The notes under the pieces were generated by a model. The model did not search any database, was not told where the DNA came from, and was given only the letters and a program-made list of their open reading frames with translations. This document shows positions 10,885-21,511 of a DNA stretch of 64,000 bases, in pieces; the first letter of the stretch is position 1, and each line of letters opens with the position of its first letter. Source of the stretch: Ahaetulla prasina (taxonomy: Eukaryota; Chordata; Lepidosauria; Squamata; Colubridae); contig NC_080541.1 of NCBI RefSeq assembly GCF_028640845.1, positions 35,865,935 to 35,929,934 on the forward strand, read 5' to 3'. The position numbers were made by a program, and so were the translations under genes.

Positions 10885-11036
10885 ACTCTGGGGCCAGCCA
10901 GAGGTGATATTTGCCGGTTGTCTGAACTACTCAAAATTTCCGCTACCAGTTCTCTGAACTACCTGCTCTCATAGCTACCAGATCGCGCGATCTGGTCCGA
11001 ATCGGGAGCATTTCACCCCTGCTATACCCATTGCAC

Positions 11037-11225
11037 CAGGGGTCCCCATCCCCCAGTCCATGGACCTGCATTGGGCTACAGCAAGCCAGAAACTGGGCCA
11101 TGCAAACAAGCGAAGCCCCATCAGTGGGATACAGGCAGAATGTAAAACACCGCTCCCTCGGGTCCACTGAAAAACCTCTCTCCGCAGAACTGGTCCCTGG
11201 TGCCCAAAAGGCTGGGAGCCTTTGC
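11037..11225. mobile_element. hAT-like MITE, family C (CAGGGGTCCCC)
   Basis: Starts CAGGGGTCCCCATCCCCCAG and carries the family block GGTCCCTGGTGCCCAAAAGG near its right end. I could not find a convincing 8-bp target duplication, so the right edge is approximate. Bases 11108-11244, spanning its right half and the flank up to the array, recur at 18611-18745. Confidence 0.65.
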
Positions 11226-11254
11226 AATAGAGGCTAGTTTAACCTGGAAGATTA

Positions 11255-11567
11255 AAAGTAAAGGTTCCCCTTGCACATATGTGCTAGTTGTTCCCGACTC
11301 TAGGGGGTGGTGCTCATCTCCATTTCAAAGCCGAAGAGCCAGTGTTGTCCGAAGGTGGTCTGTGGTCATGTGGCTAGCATGACTAAATGCCAAAGGTGCA
11401 CGGAACGCTGTTACCTTCCCACCAAAGGTGCTCCCTATTTTTTACTTGCCTTTTTTACATGCTTTCGAACTGCTAGGTTGGCAGAAATTGGGACAAGTAA
11501 TGGGACCTCACCCCATTACGCAGTGATCGACAAGCTCAGCGTCTTAGCCACTAAGCCATCACATCCC
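11255..11567 (-). mobile_element. Sauria-type SINE in array, first copy, B box deleted
   Basis: Read on the minus strand it starts GGGATGTGATGGCTTAGTGG (tRNA-like head with A box) and ends GGGAACCTTTACTTTT. It is flanked by TGGAAGATTA at 11245-11254 and 11568-11577, a 10-bp target duplication showing true retrotransposition. Compared with the copy at 37809, about 35 bases containing the B box (GTTCGAATCCC) are missing. It has AAATGCCAAAGG where later copies have AAATGTCAAAGG. Confidence 0.9.
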
Positions 11568-11927
11568 TGGAAGATTACCTGGAGGCAAATCACAATTAAG
11601 AAACATATAATTTTAATGGAAGGTAAAAAGTACAGCCAGCTACATTACCTTTCACCATTTACCCTAGAAACAAACCTTCAATGGTTAAAGTGAGATGAAG
11701 TACAATACTAAGGAGTTTTAATGTCAACCGCTTTAATCTAGATTGCAGAAAATATGACTTCTGTAACAGAATCATCAATGCTTGGATACTTTACCTGACT
11801 CTATGGTCTCTTCCCATAATCCTAAAAGCTTTAACCAAAAACTTTCTACTATTGACCTCACCCCATTACGCAGTGATCGACAAGCTCAGCGTCTTAGCCA
11901 CTAAGCCATCACATCCCTGGAAGATTA

Positions 11928-12238
11928 AAAGTAAAGGTTCCCTTGCACATATGTGCTAGTTGTTCCCGACTCTAGGGGTGGTGCTCATCTCCATTTCAAA
12001 GCCGAAGAGCCAGTGTTGTCCGAAGGTGGTCTGTGGTCATGTGGCTAGCATGACTAAATGTCAAAGGTGCACGGAACGCTGTTACCTTCCCACCAAAGGT
12101 GCTCCCTATTTTTTACTTGCCTTTTTTACATGCTTTCGAACTGCTAGGTTGGCAGAAATTGGGACAAGTAATGGGACCTCACCCCATTACGCAGTGATCG
12201 ACAAGCTCAGCGTCTTAGCCACTAAGCCATCACATCCC
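11928..12238 (-). mobile_element. Sauria-type SINE, array copy 2
   Basis: Flanked by TGGAAGATTA on both sides (11918-11927, 12239-12248). One base shorter than copy 1 at each of two homopolymers (CCCTTGC, TAGGGGTGG). It directly abuts copy 3 through a shared target duplication. Confidence 0.9.
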
Positions 12239-12248
12239 TGGAAGATTA

Positions 12249-12559
12249 AAAGTAAAGGTTCCCTTGCACATATGTGCTAGTTGTTCCCGACTCTAGGGGT
12301 GGTGCTCATCTCCATTTCAAAGCCGAAGAGCCAGTGTTGTCCGAAGGTGGTCTGTGGTCATGTGGCTAGCATGACTAAATGTCAAAGGTGCACGGAACGC
12401 TGTTACCTTCCCACCAAAGGTGCTCCCTATTTTTTACTTGCCTTTTTTACATGCTTTCGAACTGCTAGGTTGGCAGAAATTGGGACAAGTAATGGGACCT
12501 CACCCCATTACGCAGTGATCGACAAGCTCAGCGTCTTAGCCACTAAGCCATCACATCCC
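12249..12559 (-). mobile_element. Sauria-type SINE, array copy 3
   Basis: Head-to-tail neighbour of copy 2, separated only by TGGAAGATTA. It shares copy 2's homopolymer deletions, so the two arose by direct duplication of one unit. Confidence 0.9.
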
Positions 12560-14316
12560 TGGAAGATTACCTGGAGGCAAATCACAATTAAGAAACATAT
12601 AATTTTAATGGAAGGTAAAAAGTACAGCCAGCTACATTACCTTTCACCATTTACCCTAGAAACAAACCTTCAATGGTTAAAGTGAGATGAAGTACAATAC
12701 TAAGGAGTTTTAATGTCAACCGCTTTAATCTAGATTGCAGAAAATATGACTTCTGTAACAGAATCATCAATGCTTGGATACTTTACCTGACTCTGTGGTC
12801 TCTTCCCATAATCCTAAAAGCTTTAACCAAAACTTTCTACTATTGACCTCACCCCATTACGCAGTGATCGACAAGCTCAGCGTCTTAGCCACTAAGCCAT
12901 CACATCCCTGGAAGATTACCTGGAGGCAAATCACAATTAAGAAACATATAATTTTAATGGAAGGTAAAAAGTACAGCCAGCTACATTACCTTTCACCATT
13001 TACCCTAGAAACAAACCTTCAGTGGTTAAAGTGAGATGAAGTACAATACTAAGGAGTTTTAATGTCAACCGCTTTAATCTAGATTGCAGAAAATATGACT
13101 TCTGTAACAGAATCATCAATGCTTGGATACTTTACCTGACTCTATGGTCTCTTCCCATAATCCTAAAAGCTTTAACCAAAAACTTTCTACTATTGACCTC
13201 ACCCCATTACGCAGTGATCGACAAGCTCAGCGTCTTAGCCACTAAGCCATCACATCCCTGGAAGATTACCTGGAGGCAAATCACAATTAAGAAACATATA
13301 ATTTTAATGGAAGGTAAAAAGTACAGCCAGCTACATTACCTTTCACCATTTACCCTAGAAACAAACCTTCAGTGGTTAAAGTGAGATGAAGTACAATACT
13401 AAGGAGTTTTAATGTCAACCGCTTTAATCTAGATTGCAGAAAATATGACTTCTGTAACAGAATCATCAATGCTTGGATACTTTACCTGACTCTATGGTCT
13501 CTTCCCATAATCCTAAAAGCTTTAACCAAAACTTTCTACTATTGACCTCACCCCATTACGCAGTGATCGACAAGCTCAGCGTCTTAGCCACTAAGCCATC
13601 ACATCCCTGGAAGATTACCTGGAGGCAAATCACAATTAAGAAACATATAATTTTAATGGAAGGTAAAAAGTACAGCCAGCTACATTACCTTTCACCATTT
13701 ACCCTAGAAACAAACCTTCAGTGGTTAAAGTGAGATGAAGTACAATACTAAGGAGTTTTAATGTCAACCGCTTTAATCTAGATTGCAGAAAATATGACTT
13801 CTGTAACAGAATCATCAATGCTTGGATACTTTACCTGACTCTATGGTCTCTTCCCATAATCCTAAAAGCTTTAACCAAAAACTTTCTACTATTGACCTCA
13901 CCCCATTACGCAGTGATCGACAAGCTCAGCGTCTTAGCCACTAAGCCATCACATCCCTGGAAGATTACCTGGAGGCAAATCACAATTAAGAAACATATAA
14001 TTTTAATGGAAGGTAAAAGTACAGCCAGCTACATTACCTTTCACCATTTACCCTAGAAACAAACCTTCAATGGTTAAAGTGAGATGAAGTACAATACTAA
14101 GGAGTTTTAATGTCAACCGCTTTAATCTAGATTGCAGAAAATATGACTTCTGTAACAGAATCATCAATGCTTGGATACTTTACCTGACTCTGTGGTCTCT
14201 TCCCATAATCCTAAAAGCTTTAACCAAAAACTTTCTACTATTGACCTCACCCCATTACGCAGTGATCGACAAGCTCAGCGTCTTAGCCACTAAGCCATCA
14301 CATCCCTGGAAGATTA

Positions 14317-14638
14317 AAAGTAAAGGTTCCCTTGCACATATGTGCTAGTTGTTCCCGACTCTAGGGGGTGGTGCTCATCTCCATTTCAAAGCCGAAGAGC
14401 CAGTGTTGTCCGAAGGTGGTCTGTGGTCATGTGTGGTCATGTGGCTAGCATGACTAAATGTCAAAGGTGCACGGAACGCTGTTACCTTCCCACCAAAGGT
14501 GCTCCCTATTTTTTACTTGCCTTTTTTACATGCTTTCGAACTGCTAGGTTGGCAGAAATTGGGACAAGTAATGGGACCTCACCCCATTACGCAGTGATCG
14601 ACAAGCTCAGCGTCTTAGCCACTAAGCCATCACATCCC
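14317..14638 (-). mobile_element. Sauria-type SINE, array copy 4 with 10-bp internal duplication
   Basis: Flanked by TGGAAGATTA. It has an extra GTGTGGTCAT next to GTGGCTAGC, shared with copy 5 and with the copy at 18756 but absent from copies 1-3. Confidence 0.9.
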
Positions 14639-14998
14639 TGGAAGATTACCTGGAGGCAAATCACAATTAAGAAACATATAATTTTAATGGAAGGTAAAAA
14701 GTACAGCCAGCTACATTACCTTTCACCATTTACCCTAGAAACAAACCTTCAGTGGTTAAAGTGAGATGAAGTACAATACTAAGGAGTTTTAATGTCAACC
14801 GCTTTAATCTAGATTGCAGAAAATATGACTTCTGTAACAGAATCATCAATGCTTGGATACTTTACCTGACTCTATGGTCTCTTCCCATAATCCTAAAAGC
14901 TTTAACCAAAAACTTTCTACTATTGACCTCACCCCATTACGCAGTGATCGACAAGCTCAGCGTCTTAGCCACTAAGCCATCACATCCCTGGAAGATTA

Positions 14999-15321
14999 AA
15001 AGTAAAGGTTCCCCTTGCACATATGTGCTAGTTGTTCCCGACTCTAGGGGGTGGTGCTCATCTCCATTTCAAAGCCGAAGAGCCAGTGTTGTCCGAAGGT
15101 GGTCTGTGGTCATGTGTGGTCATGTGGCTAGCATGACTAAATGTCAAAGGTGCACGGAACGCTGTTACCTTCCCACCAAAGGTGCTCCCTATTTTTTACT
15201 TGCCTTTTTTACATGCTTTCGAACTGCTAGGTTGGCAGAAATTGGGACAAGTAATGGGACCTCACCCCATTACGCAGTGATCGACAAGCTCAGCGTCTTA
15301 GCCACTAAGCCATCACATCCC
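14999..15321 (-). mobile_element. Sauria-type SINE, array copy 5 with 10-bp internal duplication
   Basis: As copy 4, but with CCCCTTGC and TAGGGGGTGG as in copy 1. It is identical in these markers to the isolated copy at 18756, which therefore probably derives from this unit or its ancestor. Confidence 0.9.
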
Positions 15322-15475
15322 TGGAAGATTACCTGGAGGCAAATCACAATTAAGAAACATATAATTTTAATGGAAGGTAAAAAGTACAGCCAGCTACATT
15401 ACCTTTCACCATTTACCCTAGAAACAAACCTTCAGTGGTTAAAGTGAGATGAAGTACAATACTAAGGAGTTTTAA

Positions 15476-15838
15476 TGTCAACCGCTTTAATCTAGATTGC
15501 AGAAAATATGACTTCTGTAACAGAATCATCAATGCTTGGATACTTTACCTGACTCTATGGTCTCTTCCCATAATCCTAAAAGCTTTAACCAAAAACTTTC
15601 TACTATTGACCTCACCCCATTCCTAAGAGGACCATAAGGGGCGTGCATAAGTGCACAAACGTGCCTACCGTTCCTGTCCTATTGTTTTTCTTTTCTTCTT
15701 CCTATATATATATATGCTTATACCTCCTTATAATTACTCATATATGTGTTTATATATTATATAATCTTTTTGTACGATACCTATATATATTGTTATGACA
15801 AAATTAAATAAATAAAAATAAATAAATAAATAAATAAA
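15476..15838 (+). mobile_element. LINE-B 3' end (non-LTR retrotransposon), end of the array
   Basis: The last L unit does not switch into the SINE but continues through GACCTCACCCCATTCCTAAG into the natural 3' region and an (AAAT)n tail at about 15800-15838. The minus-strand copy at 23013 shows the same frame less damaged: NRFNLDCRKYDFCNRII, WNTLPDSVVS and LTPFLRGP then stop. That is the C-terminal end of an L2/CR1-group-like reverse transcriptase polyprotein (clade tentative). The 5' part is absent. The copy is dead. Confidence 0.8.
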
Positions 15839-16262
15839 GTTTACAAATATCCCATTTTATTTTAGAAAGACATAATGAACATGGGCAATGCATGATAACA
15901 TCACTTCCCAAGTCTCCAGAATAGTTTTCTAATTTTATTTTAATTTGTCTGAGTATTATTTCATTGGTATCCATGAGCTTTAAATAATCCCTTTCCTTTA
16001 TGCAAATAATCATACAGTTGATTCTAAATAATTCCCTCTGAAAAGAGAAAAAGGAGTAAAAAACTGTTTTATTCAGAATGCCTGAAACTGGTCTGCCAGC
16101 AAGAATCTTTTTTTCCTGGACAAGGCAAGTTAATGAGTCAGGATCAAATCATAATTGCCTAAACTGACCATCAACAGTGTTCTATTATCTTAGGAAGAGC
16201 CCCACCCATCTTCTTCTACACTTCCGCAGACTGAATGCGACTTCTTCCACACACATTCTGAG
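15839..16262. other. Unique flank, duplicated at 19593-20017
   Basis: No gene or element recognised. Almost identical to 19593-20017 because the whole block from the array edge to about 16519 was copied. Confidence 0.6.
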
Positions 16263-16497
16263 CAGGGGTAAAATCCAGCAGGTTCTGACAGGTTCTGGAG
16301 AATCGGTAGTGGAAATTTTGAGCAATTCGGAGAAACAGTGAATACCACTTCTGGCTGGCCCCAGACTGGGGTGGGAATGGAGATTTTGCAGTATCCTTCC
16401 CCTGCCATGCCCACCAAGCCATGGACACCAAGCCACACCACGCCCACCAAGCCATGCCCACAGAACCAGTAGTAAAAATTTTTGGATTTCACCACTG
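16263..16497 (+). mobile_element. hAT-like MITE, family A, complete
   Basis: 235 bp, with ends CAGGGGTAAAATCCAG and TTGGATTTCACCACTG. The flanks ATTCTGAG (16255-16262) and ATACTGAG (16498-16505) match at seven of eight positions. It is the best solo reference for the family and shows the undisrupted CCCCAGACTGGGGTGG site, where the SINE sits in the composite copies. Confidence 0.9.
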
Positions 16498-17215
16498 ATA
16501 CTGAGTTGTAATCCCTCCTCACAAAGATATATTGCAAAAAAAGGGGTTCTCTAATATTTTTGCACAATGCTGCAGTATTTGACAACTAATTTCATATTAT
16601 TTTGTAGTGCACAGATCTCAGAACCGCATGATTATTATTATTGTTGTTGCTGTTATTCTAAAAATAGAAAAAAATAAAATTCCCTTTCAATATGTGTGTG
16701 TATACATATTGCACACACAAGTACACCAGAGTAGAATTCTTTCTCGTTTTCTAATATATTTTAATATATCATATATTTTCAATACACATGCACATACATA
16801 AGTACACTGGAGTGGAATTCTCTCTCCCTCTACTTTAATATATATATTTTACACACACACATGCACGCCATTCCTCTTTCCATTTTTATCACCAAATAAT
16901 ATGGGTGTCTTCTCAGCAAACTTCAACCCTTTTAGATAATTCCGATGGTCATATCTACACGGAGGTATAAAGGATTCTCAGTAAAACTGAGAAAATATGA
17001 AACATTTACAAAGACTAACTCCTTGCTAGCCTGGGAATGCTACTTGCTTTTCTAGCTATATCCACTTTCTCATCTGAGGCGCGTGGTGTGATTTAACACA
17101 TGACATAAGGCAAAGGCTGTGTGTGTTATCTCTGTATGTCTTTGGAACGTGGTGCACTGTATCAGTGTTAAACAAGGACTAAAAGGGTAGTATTCATTAG
17201 CGCCTATCAAATACT

Positions 17216-18180
17216 ATATTTATTTATTTATTTATTTATTTTGTCACAACAATATATGTAGGTATCATACAAAAGATTATATAGTATATAAACACATATA
17301 TGAGTAAATACAAGGAGGTATAAGCATATATATAGGAAGAAGAAGAAAAAAAACCAATAGGACAGGAACGGTAGGCACGTTTGTGTGCTTATGCACGCCC
17401 CTTATGGTCCTCTTAGGAATGGGATGAGGTCAATAGTAGAAAGTTTTTGGATAAAACTTTTAGGATTATGGGAAGAGACCACAGAGTCAGGTAAAGTATT
17501 CTAAGCACTGATGATTCTGTTACAGAAGTCATATTTTCTGCAATCTAGATTAAAGCGGTTGACATTAAGTTTAAATCTATTAGTTTCTCTAGTATTATTG
17601 CAATTAAAGCTGAAGTAGTCTTTAACAGGAAGGACATTACAATAGATGATTCTGTTACAGAAGTCATATTTTCTGCAATCTAGATTAGAGTGGTTGTCAT
17701 TAAGTTTAAATCTATTAGTTTCTCTAGTATTATTGCAATTAAAGCTGAAGTAGTCTTTAACAGGAAGGACATTACAATAGATGATTCTGTTACAGAAGTC
17801 ATATTTTCTGCAATCTAGATTAAAGCGGTTGACATTAAGTTTAAATCTATTAGTTTATAGATTTATTAGCTCTAGTATTATTGCAATTAAAGCTGAAGTA
17901 GTCTTTAACAGGAAGGATATTACAATAGATGATTCTGTTACAGAAGTCATTTTTTCTGCAATCTAGATTAAAGCGGTTGACATTAAGTTTAAATCTATTA
18001 GTTTCTCTAGTATTATTGCAATTAAAGCTGAAGTAGTCTTTAACAGGAAGGACATTACAATAGATGATTCTGTGAGTTAAACTTAGGTCATGTTGAAGGC
18101 GACGGAGTTCCAAGTTTTCTAAGCCTAGGATTTCAAGTCTGGTGGGATAGGGTATTTTATTGTTTTCAGAGGAATGGAGA
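17216..18180 (-). mobile_element. LINE-B 3' fragment, minus strand, with 135-bp tandem expansion
   Basis: Plus-strand (ATTT)n at 17216 is its tail. The reading frame on the minus strand contains LEILGLENLELRRL, THRIIYCNVLPVKDYF, RFNLDCRK and CNRII. Four tandem copies of the segment between them start at 17513, 17648, 17783 and 17931 and end at 18065, with steps 135, 135, 148 and 135. It ends abruptly at AATGGAGA (18173-18180), where MITE sequence begins. The sister copy at 23013 continues for 139 bp more. Confidence 0.85.
17513..18065 (-). repeat. 135-bp tandem repeat, four copies, within LINE-B coding sequence
   Basis: GATTCTGTTACAG starts the first copies at 17513, 17648, 17783 and 17931. 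The third step is 148 because of a 13-bp insertion near 17855. The single-copy version at 23307-23441 is bounded by GATGATTCTGT on both sides, which explains where the expansion started. 135 bp is 45 codons, so the frame is kept except at the 148-bp step. Confidence 0.93.
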
Positions 18181-18480
18181 TTTTGCAGTATCCTTCCCCT
18201 GCCATGCCCACCAAGCCATGCCCACAGAACCAGTAGTGGAAATTTTGAGCAATTCGGAGAAACAGTGAATACCACTTCTGGCTGGCCCCAGACTGGGGTG
18301 GGAATGGAGATTTTGCAGTATCCTTCCCCTGCCATGCCCACCAAGCCATGCCCACAGAACCAGTAGCGGAAATTTTGAGTAGTTCGGAGAACCGGTGAAT
18401 ACCACCTCTGGTTGGCCCCAGAGTGGGGAGGGAATGGGGATTTTGCAGTATCCTTCCCCTGCCACACCCACCAAGTCATG
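18173..18480 (+). mobile_element. Tandem pieces of MITE family A
   Basis: Two and a half tandem copies of the MITE core (AATGGAGATTTTGCAGTATCC ... CCAGACTGGGGTGGG). They lack the terminal inverted repeats, so this is not a transposition product. The left junction shares AATGGAGA with LINE-B. Confidence 0.85.
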
Positions 18481-18612
18481 CCCACCAAGCCAAGCCAAGC
18501 CATGCCCACCAAGCCATGCCCACCAAGCCATGCCCACCAAGCCATGCCCACCAAGCCATGGACACCAAGCCATGGACACCAAGCCATGGACACCAAGCCA
18601 TGCCCACCAAGC
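18476..18612 (+). repeat. 14-bp minisatellite (CCATGCCCACCAAG)n and CCATGGACACCAAG variants
   Basis: About nine units of the MITE segment CCATGCCCACCAAG, three of them reading CCATGGACACCAAG. The run then joins GCGAAGCCCCATCAG, which belongs to the block at 11108, through a shared CAAGC. Confidence 0.9.
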
Positions 18613-18745
18613 GAAGCCCCATCAGTGGGATACAGGCAGAATGTAAAACACCGCTCCCTCGGGTCCACTGAAAAACCTCTCTCCGCAGAACTGGTCCCTG
18701 GTGCCCAAAAGGCTGGGAGCCTTTGCAATAGAGGCTAGTTTAACC
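18611..18745. repeat. Copy of 11108-11244 (right half of family C MITE plus array left flank)
   Basis: Identical or nearly identical to the left border of the array, ending AACCTGGAAGATTA. This shows that the block downstream was copied together with the original SINE insertion flank. Confidence 0.9.
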
Positions 18746-18755
18746 TGGAAGATTA

Positions 18756-19078
18756 AAAGTAAAGGTTCCCCTTGCACATATGTGCTAGTTGTTCCCGACT
18801 CTAGGGGGTGGTGCTCATCTCCATTTCAAAGCCGAAGAGCCAGTGTTGTCCGAAGGTGGTCTGTGGTCATGTGTGGTCATGTGGCTAGCATGACTAAATG
18901 TCAAAGGTGCACGGAACGCTGTTACCTTCCCACCAAAGGTGCTCCCTATTTTTTACTTGCCTTTTTTACATGCTTTCGAACTGCTAGGTTGGCAGAAATT
19001 GGGACAAGTAATGGGACCTCACCCCATTACGCAGTGATCGACAAGCTCAGCGTCTTAGCCACTAAGCCATCACATCCC
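18756..19078 (-). mobile_element. Sauria-type SINE, isolated copy of an array S unit
   Basis: Flanked by TGGAAGATTA at 18746-18755 and 19079-19088. It has the 10-bp GTGTGGTCAT duplication of array copies 4 and 5 but the left flank of copy 1. It lacks the B box. It is followed by a single L unit running into LINE-B, so this block is the array reduced to S-L. Confidence 0.9.
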
Positions 19079-19237
19079 TGGAAGATTACCTGGAGGCAAA
19101 TCACAATTAAGAAACATATAATTTTAATGGAAGGTAAAAAGTACAGCCAGCTACATTACCTTTCACCATTTACCCTAGAAACAAACCTTCAATGGTTAAA
19201 GTGAGATGAAGTACAATACTAAGGAGTTTTAATGTCA

Positions 19238-19592
19238 ACCGCTTTAATCTAGATTGCAGAAAATATGACTTCTGTAACAGAATCATCAATGCTTGGATAC
19301 TTTACCTGACTCTGTGGTCTCTTCCCATAATCCTAAAAGCTTTAACCAAAAACTTTCTACTATTGACCTCACCCCATTCCTAAGAGGACCATAAGGGGCG
19401 TGCATAAGTGCACAAACGTGCCTACCGTTGCTGTCCTATTGTTTTTCTTTTCTTCTTCCTATATATATATATATGCTTATACCTCCTTATAATTACTCAT
19501 ATATGTGTTTATATATTATATAATCTTTTTGTACGATACCTATATATATTGTTATGACAAAATTAAATAAATAAAAATAAATAAATAAATAA
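19238..19592 (+). mobile_element. LINE-B 3' end, second plus-strand copy
   Basis: Duplicate of 15476-15838 with a slightly different (TA)n and (AAAT)n length. Dead fragment. Confidence 0.85.
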
Positions 19593-20017
19593 AGTTTACA
19601 AATATCCCATTTTATTTTAGAAAGACATAATGAACATGGGCAATGCATGATAACATCACTTCCCAAGTCTCCAGAATAGTTTTCTAATTTTATTTTAATT
19701 TGTCTGAGTATTATTTCATTGGTATCCATGAGCTTTAAATAATCCCTTTCCTTTATGCAAATAATCATACAGTTGATTCTAAATAATTCCCTCTGAAAAG
19801 AGAAAAAGGAGTAAAAAACTGTTTTATTCAGAATGCCTGAAACTGGTCTGCCAGCAAGAATCTTTTTTTCCTGGACAAGGCAAGTTAATGAGTCAGGATC
19901 AAATCATAATTGCCTAAACTGACCATCAACAGTGTTCTATTATCTTAGGAAGAGCCCCGCCCATCTTCTTCTACACTTCCGCAGACTGAATGCGACTTCT
20001 TCCACACACATTCTGAG

Positions 20018-20250
20018 CAGGGGTAAAATCCAGCAGGTTCTGACAGGTTCTGGAGAATCGGTAGTGGAAATTTTGAGCAATTCGGAGAAACAGTGAATAC
20101 CACCTCTGGCTGGCCCCAGACTGGGGTGGGAATGGAGATTTTGCAGTATCCTTCCCCTGCCACGCCCACCAAGCCATGGACACCAAGCCACACCACGCCC
20201 ACCAAGCCATGCCCACAGAACCAGTAGTAAAATTTTGGATTTCACCACTG
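20018..20250 (+). mobile_element. hAT-like MITE, family A, duplicate of the 16263 copy
   Basis: Same ends and the same target flanks (ATTCTGAG, ATACTGAG) as the copy at 16263, so it arrived by segmental copying, not by transposition. Confidence 0.9.
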
Positions 20251-20272
20251 ATACTGAGTTGTAATCCCTCCT

Positions 20273-21213
20273 GCAGTTTATAGCTACCATTTGCTATTTA
20301 GACCCAGGCATTGGAAAGAAGGCAACCTTCTAATTTCCAATATATGTCTGTGGATGGATTTGTGCACAGAAGGGGAAGTTGCTTGATACAGAAGGATGCA
20401 TATTTCAGCCAGCAGGCATGGACCAAGCTTTCCAGGATAAATTCTATTTACTAGCTTTTAATCTTTTTCTCTGAAATCATAAGAAAACGTGGAAGCTAAG
20501 ATAATGTGCAGGAAAGGCAAACTCAATTTCAATACACAGCCATAACTGTTTAAGATTATGGCAGAGTATTTTCATGCATGTGTCCCTGCTCAAATATTTT
20601 TACTACTCACAGCTGTTTTTTTTTTTTTTTTGGCCTTAGTAATTCAACTGAATTAGGGGGAAATACTATAGTTCCATATATTTAAAAACTAGAGTTGCAT
20701 TCCTTTTCTGTATGTAATACTATAGATTTAAGATGTACGAAAGAATGCTATTGTTTTTCAGGAAATTCAGACATATTGTGTATGTAACCCTTATTAGTTT
20801 CAGTAAACCCAATAAGTTTATATTGACTTTTTTACCAGATACATTGAAGCTATTAAGAAAGGGTAAAACAGTATTTTCTCTTCTTCAGAAGAAAACTCTG
20901 TTTTTTCCCCCCAAACCAATCTTCATAGTCATTTTCAACATCAGATATGCTGAGGGATATGATGCGTTCTCAACTACTCCATTAGCTTTCCACAAACTCA
21001 GACCACTAGTACTAGCACTTAAACTTATATACCACTTTACAGTGCTTCACAGCCCTCTCTAAGCGGTTTACCGAGTCAGGATATTGCCCCTAACAATCTG
21101 GATCCTTCTATAATACACTAAATGATTTACTGAAAATTCTAGAGGCATTTCCTTTGTTACTAAGAATAGATCAATTGTATTTTAAAATTTAAATTTAAGA
21201 GAGTGAAAGAATT
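20273..21213. other. Unique flank, duplicated at 23703-24647
   Basis: Contains a long T run at about 20617-20632. The plus-strand 109-codon frame at 20733-21062 is kept in both copies (24166-24495) but is rich in F, L and K, has no motif I recognise, and may be chance. Confidence 0.4.
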
Positions 21214-21511
21214 CATTCCCAACAAATTTAATACATTTCAGAAAGCATTTCCTGGTTCCTGGATCAAGGTTTATAATTTAGTCTTTCTTAGCCGTTTCTC
21301 AGGTCTGCTGTAGCATATCAGCACTATCGTCCATGTTTCATGTTTCTAGACATAGATATATCATTCCCAACAAATTTAACACATTTCAGAAAGCATTTCC
21401 TGGTTCCTGGATCAAGGTTTATAATTGAGTTTTTCCTAGATCTTTCTCAGGTCTGCTGTAGCATATCAGCCCTATCTTCCGTATTTCATGTTTCTAGATA
21501 AAGATCTATCA
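21214..21511. repeat. 148-bp tandem duplication (two units)
   Basis: CATTCCCAACAAATTTAA starts at 21214 and 21362, and the units are close but clearly diverged. The same pair is present at 24648 and 24795, so this small duplication predates the large one. Confidence 0.9.

Larger units (their letters stand above)
10434..11021 (-). mobile_element. Composite hAT-like MITE with nested SINE, independent insertion
   Basis: Starts CAGGGGTGAAATC and ends CATTTCACCCCTG. Perfect 8-bp target duplication CTATACCC at 10426-10433 and 11022-11029. It carries the SINE at exactly the same internal junction (CCACTCT|AAGGGCC ... ACTCTGGGGCC) as the copies at 6544 and 8077 but has a different target site. The interior left arm is diverged (AAAAATTTTCCCTACAGG). 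Confidence 0.9.
11245..15620 (+). repeat. Two-component tandem array of SINE (S) and LINE-fragment (L) units
   Basis: Thirteen units in the order S L S S L L L L L S L S L. The landmark CGCAGTGATCGACAAG lies at 11519, 11869, 12190, 12511, 12860, 13210, 13559, 13909, 14258, 14590, 14940 and 15273, giving steps of 349-350 (L) or 321, 332 and 333 (S). An S unit is one SINE plus its target duplication. An L unit is unique flank plus LINE-B 3' coding sequence that switches at GACCTCACCCCATT into the last 50 bp of the SINE. Units are almost identical. Open frames of 60-174 codons running through it are by-products of the repetition. Confidence 0.95.

Noticed and set aside
11307..15447. Series of plus-strand open frames (60-174 codons) with the same recurring peptide
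   Set aside because: They read through the SINE antisense strand and LINE-B in arbitrary frame. The recurrence comes from the tandem DNA repeat, and the frames start and stop at unit borders.
11245..15620. CRISPR-like regular repeats
   Set aside because: Units are 321-350 bp with no short-repeat/unique-spacer pattern, in an animal genome.
17850..18728. 292-codon minus-strand frame
   Set aside because: Fuses LINE-B fragments, MITE minisatellite and MITE family C sequence. A product of rearrangement and repeat composition, not a gene.
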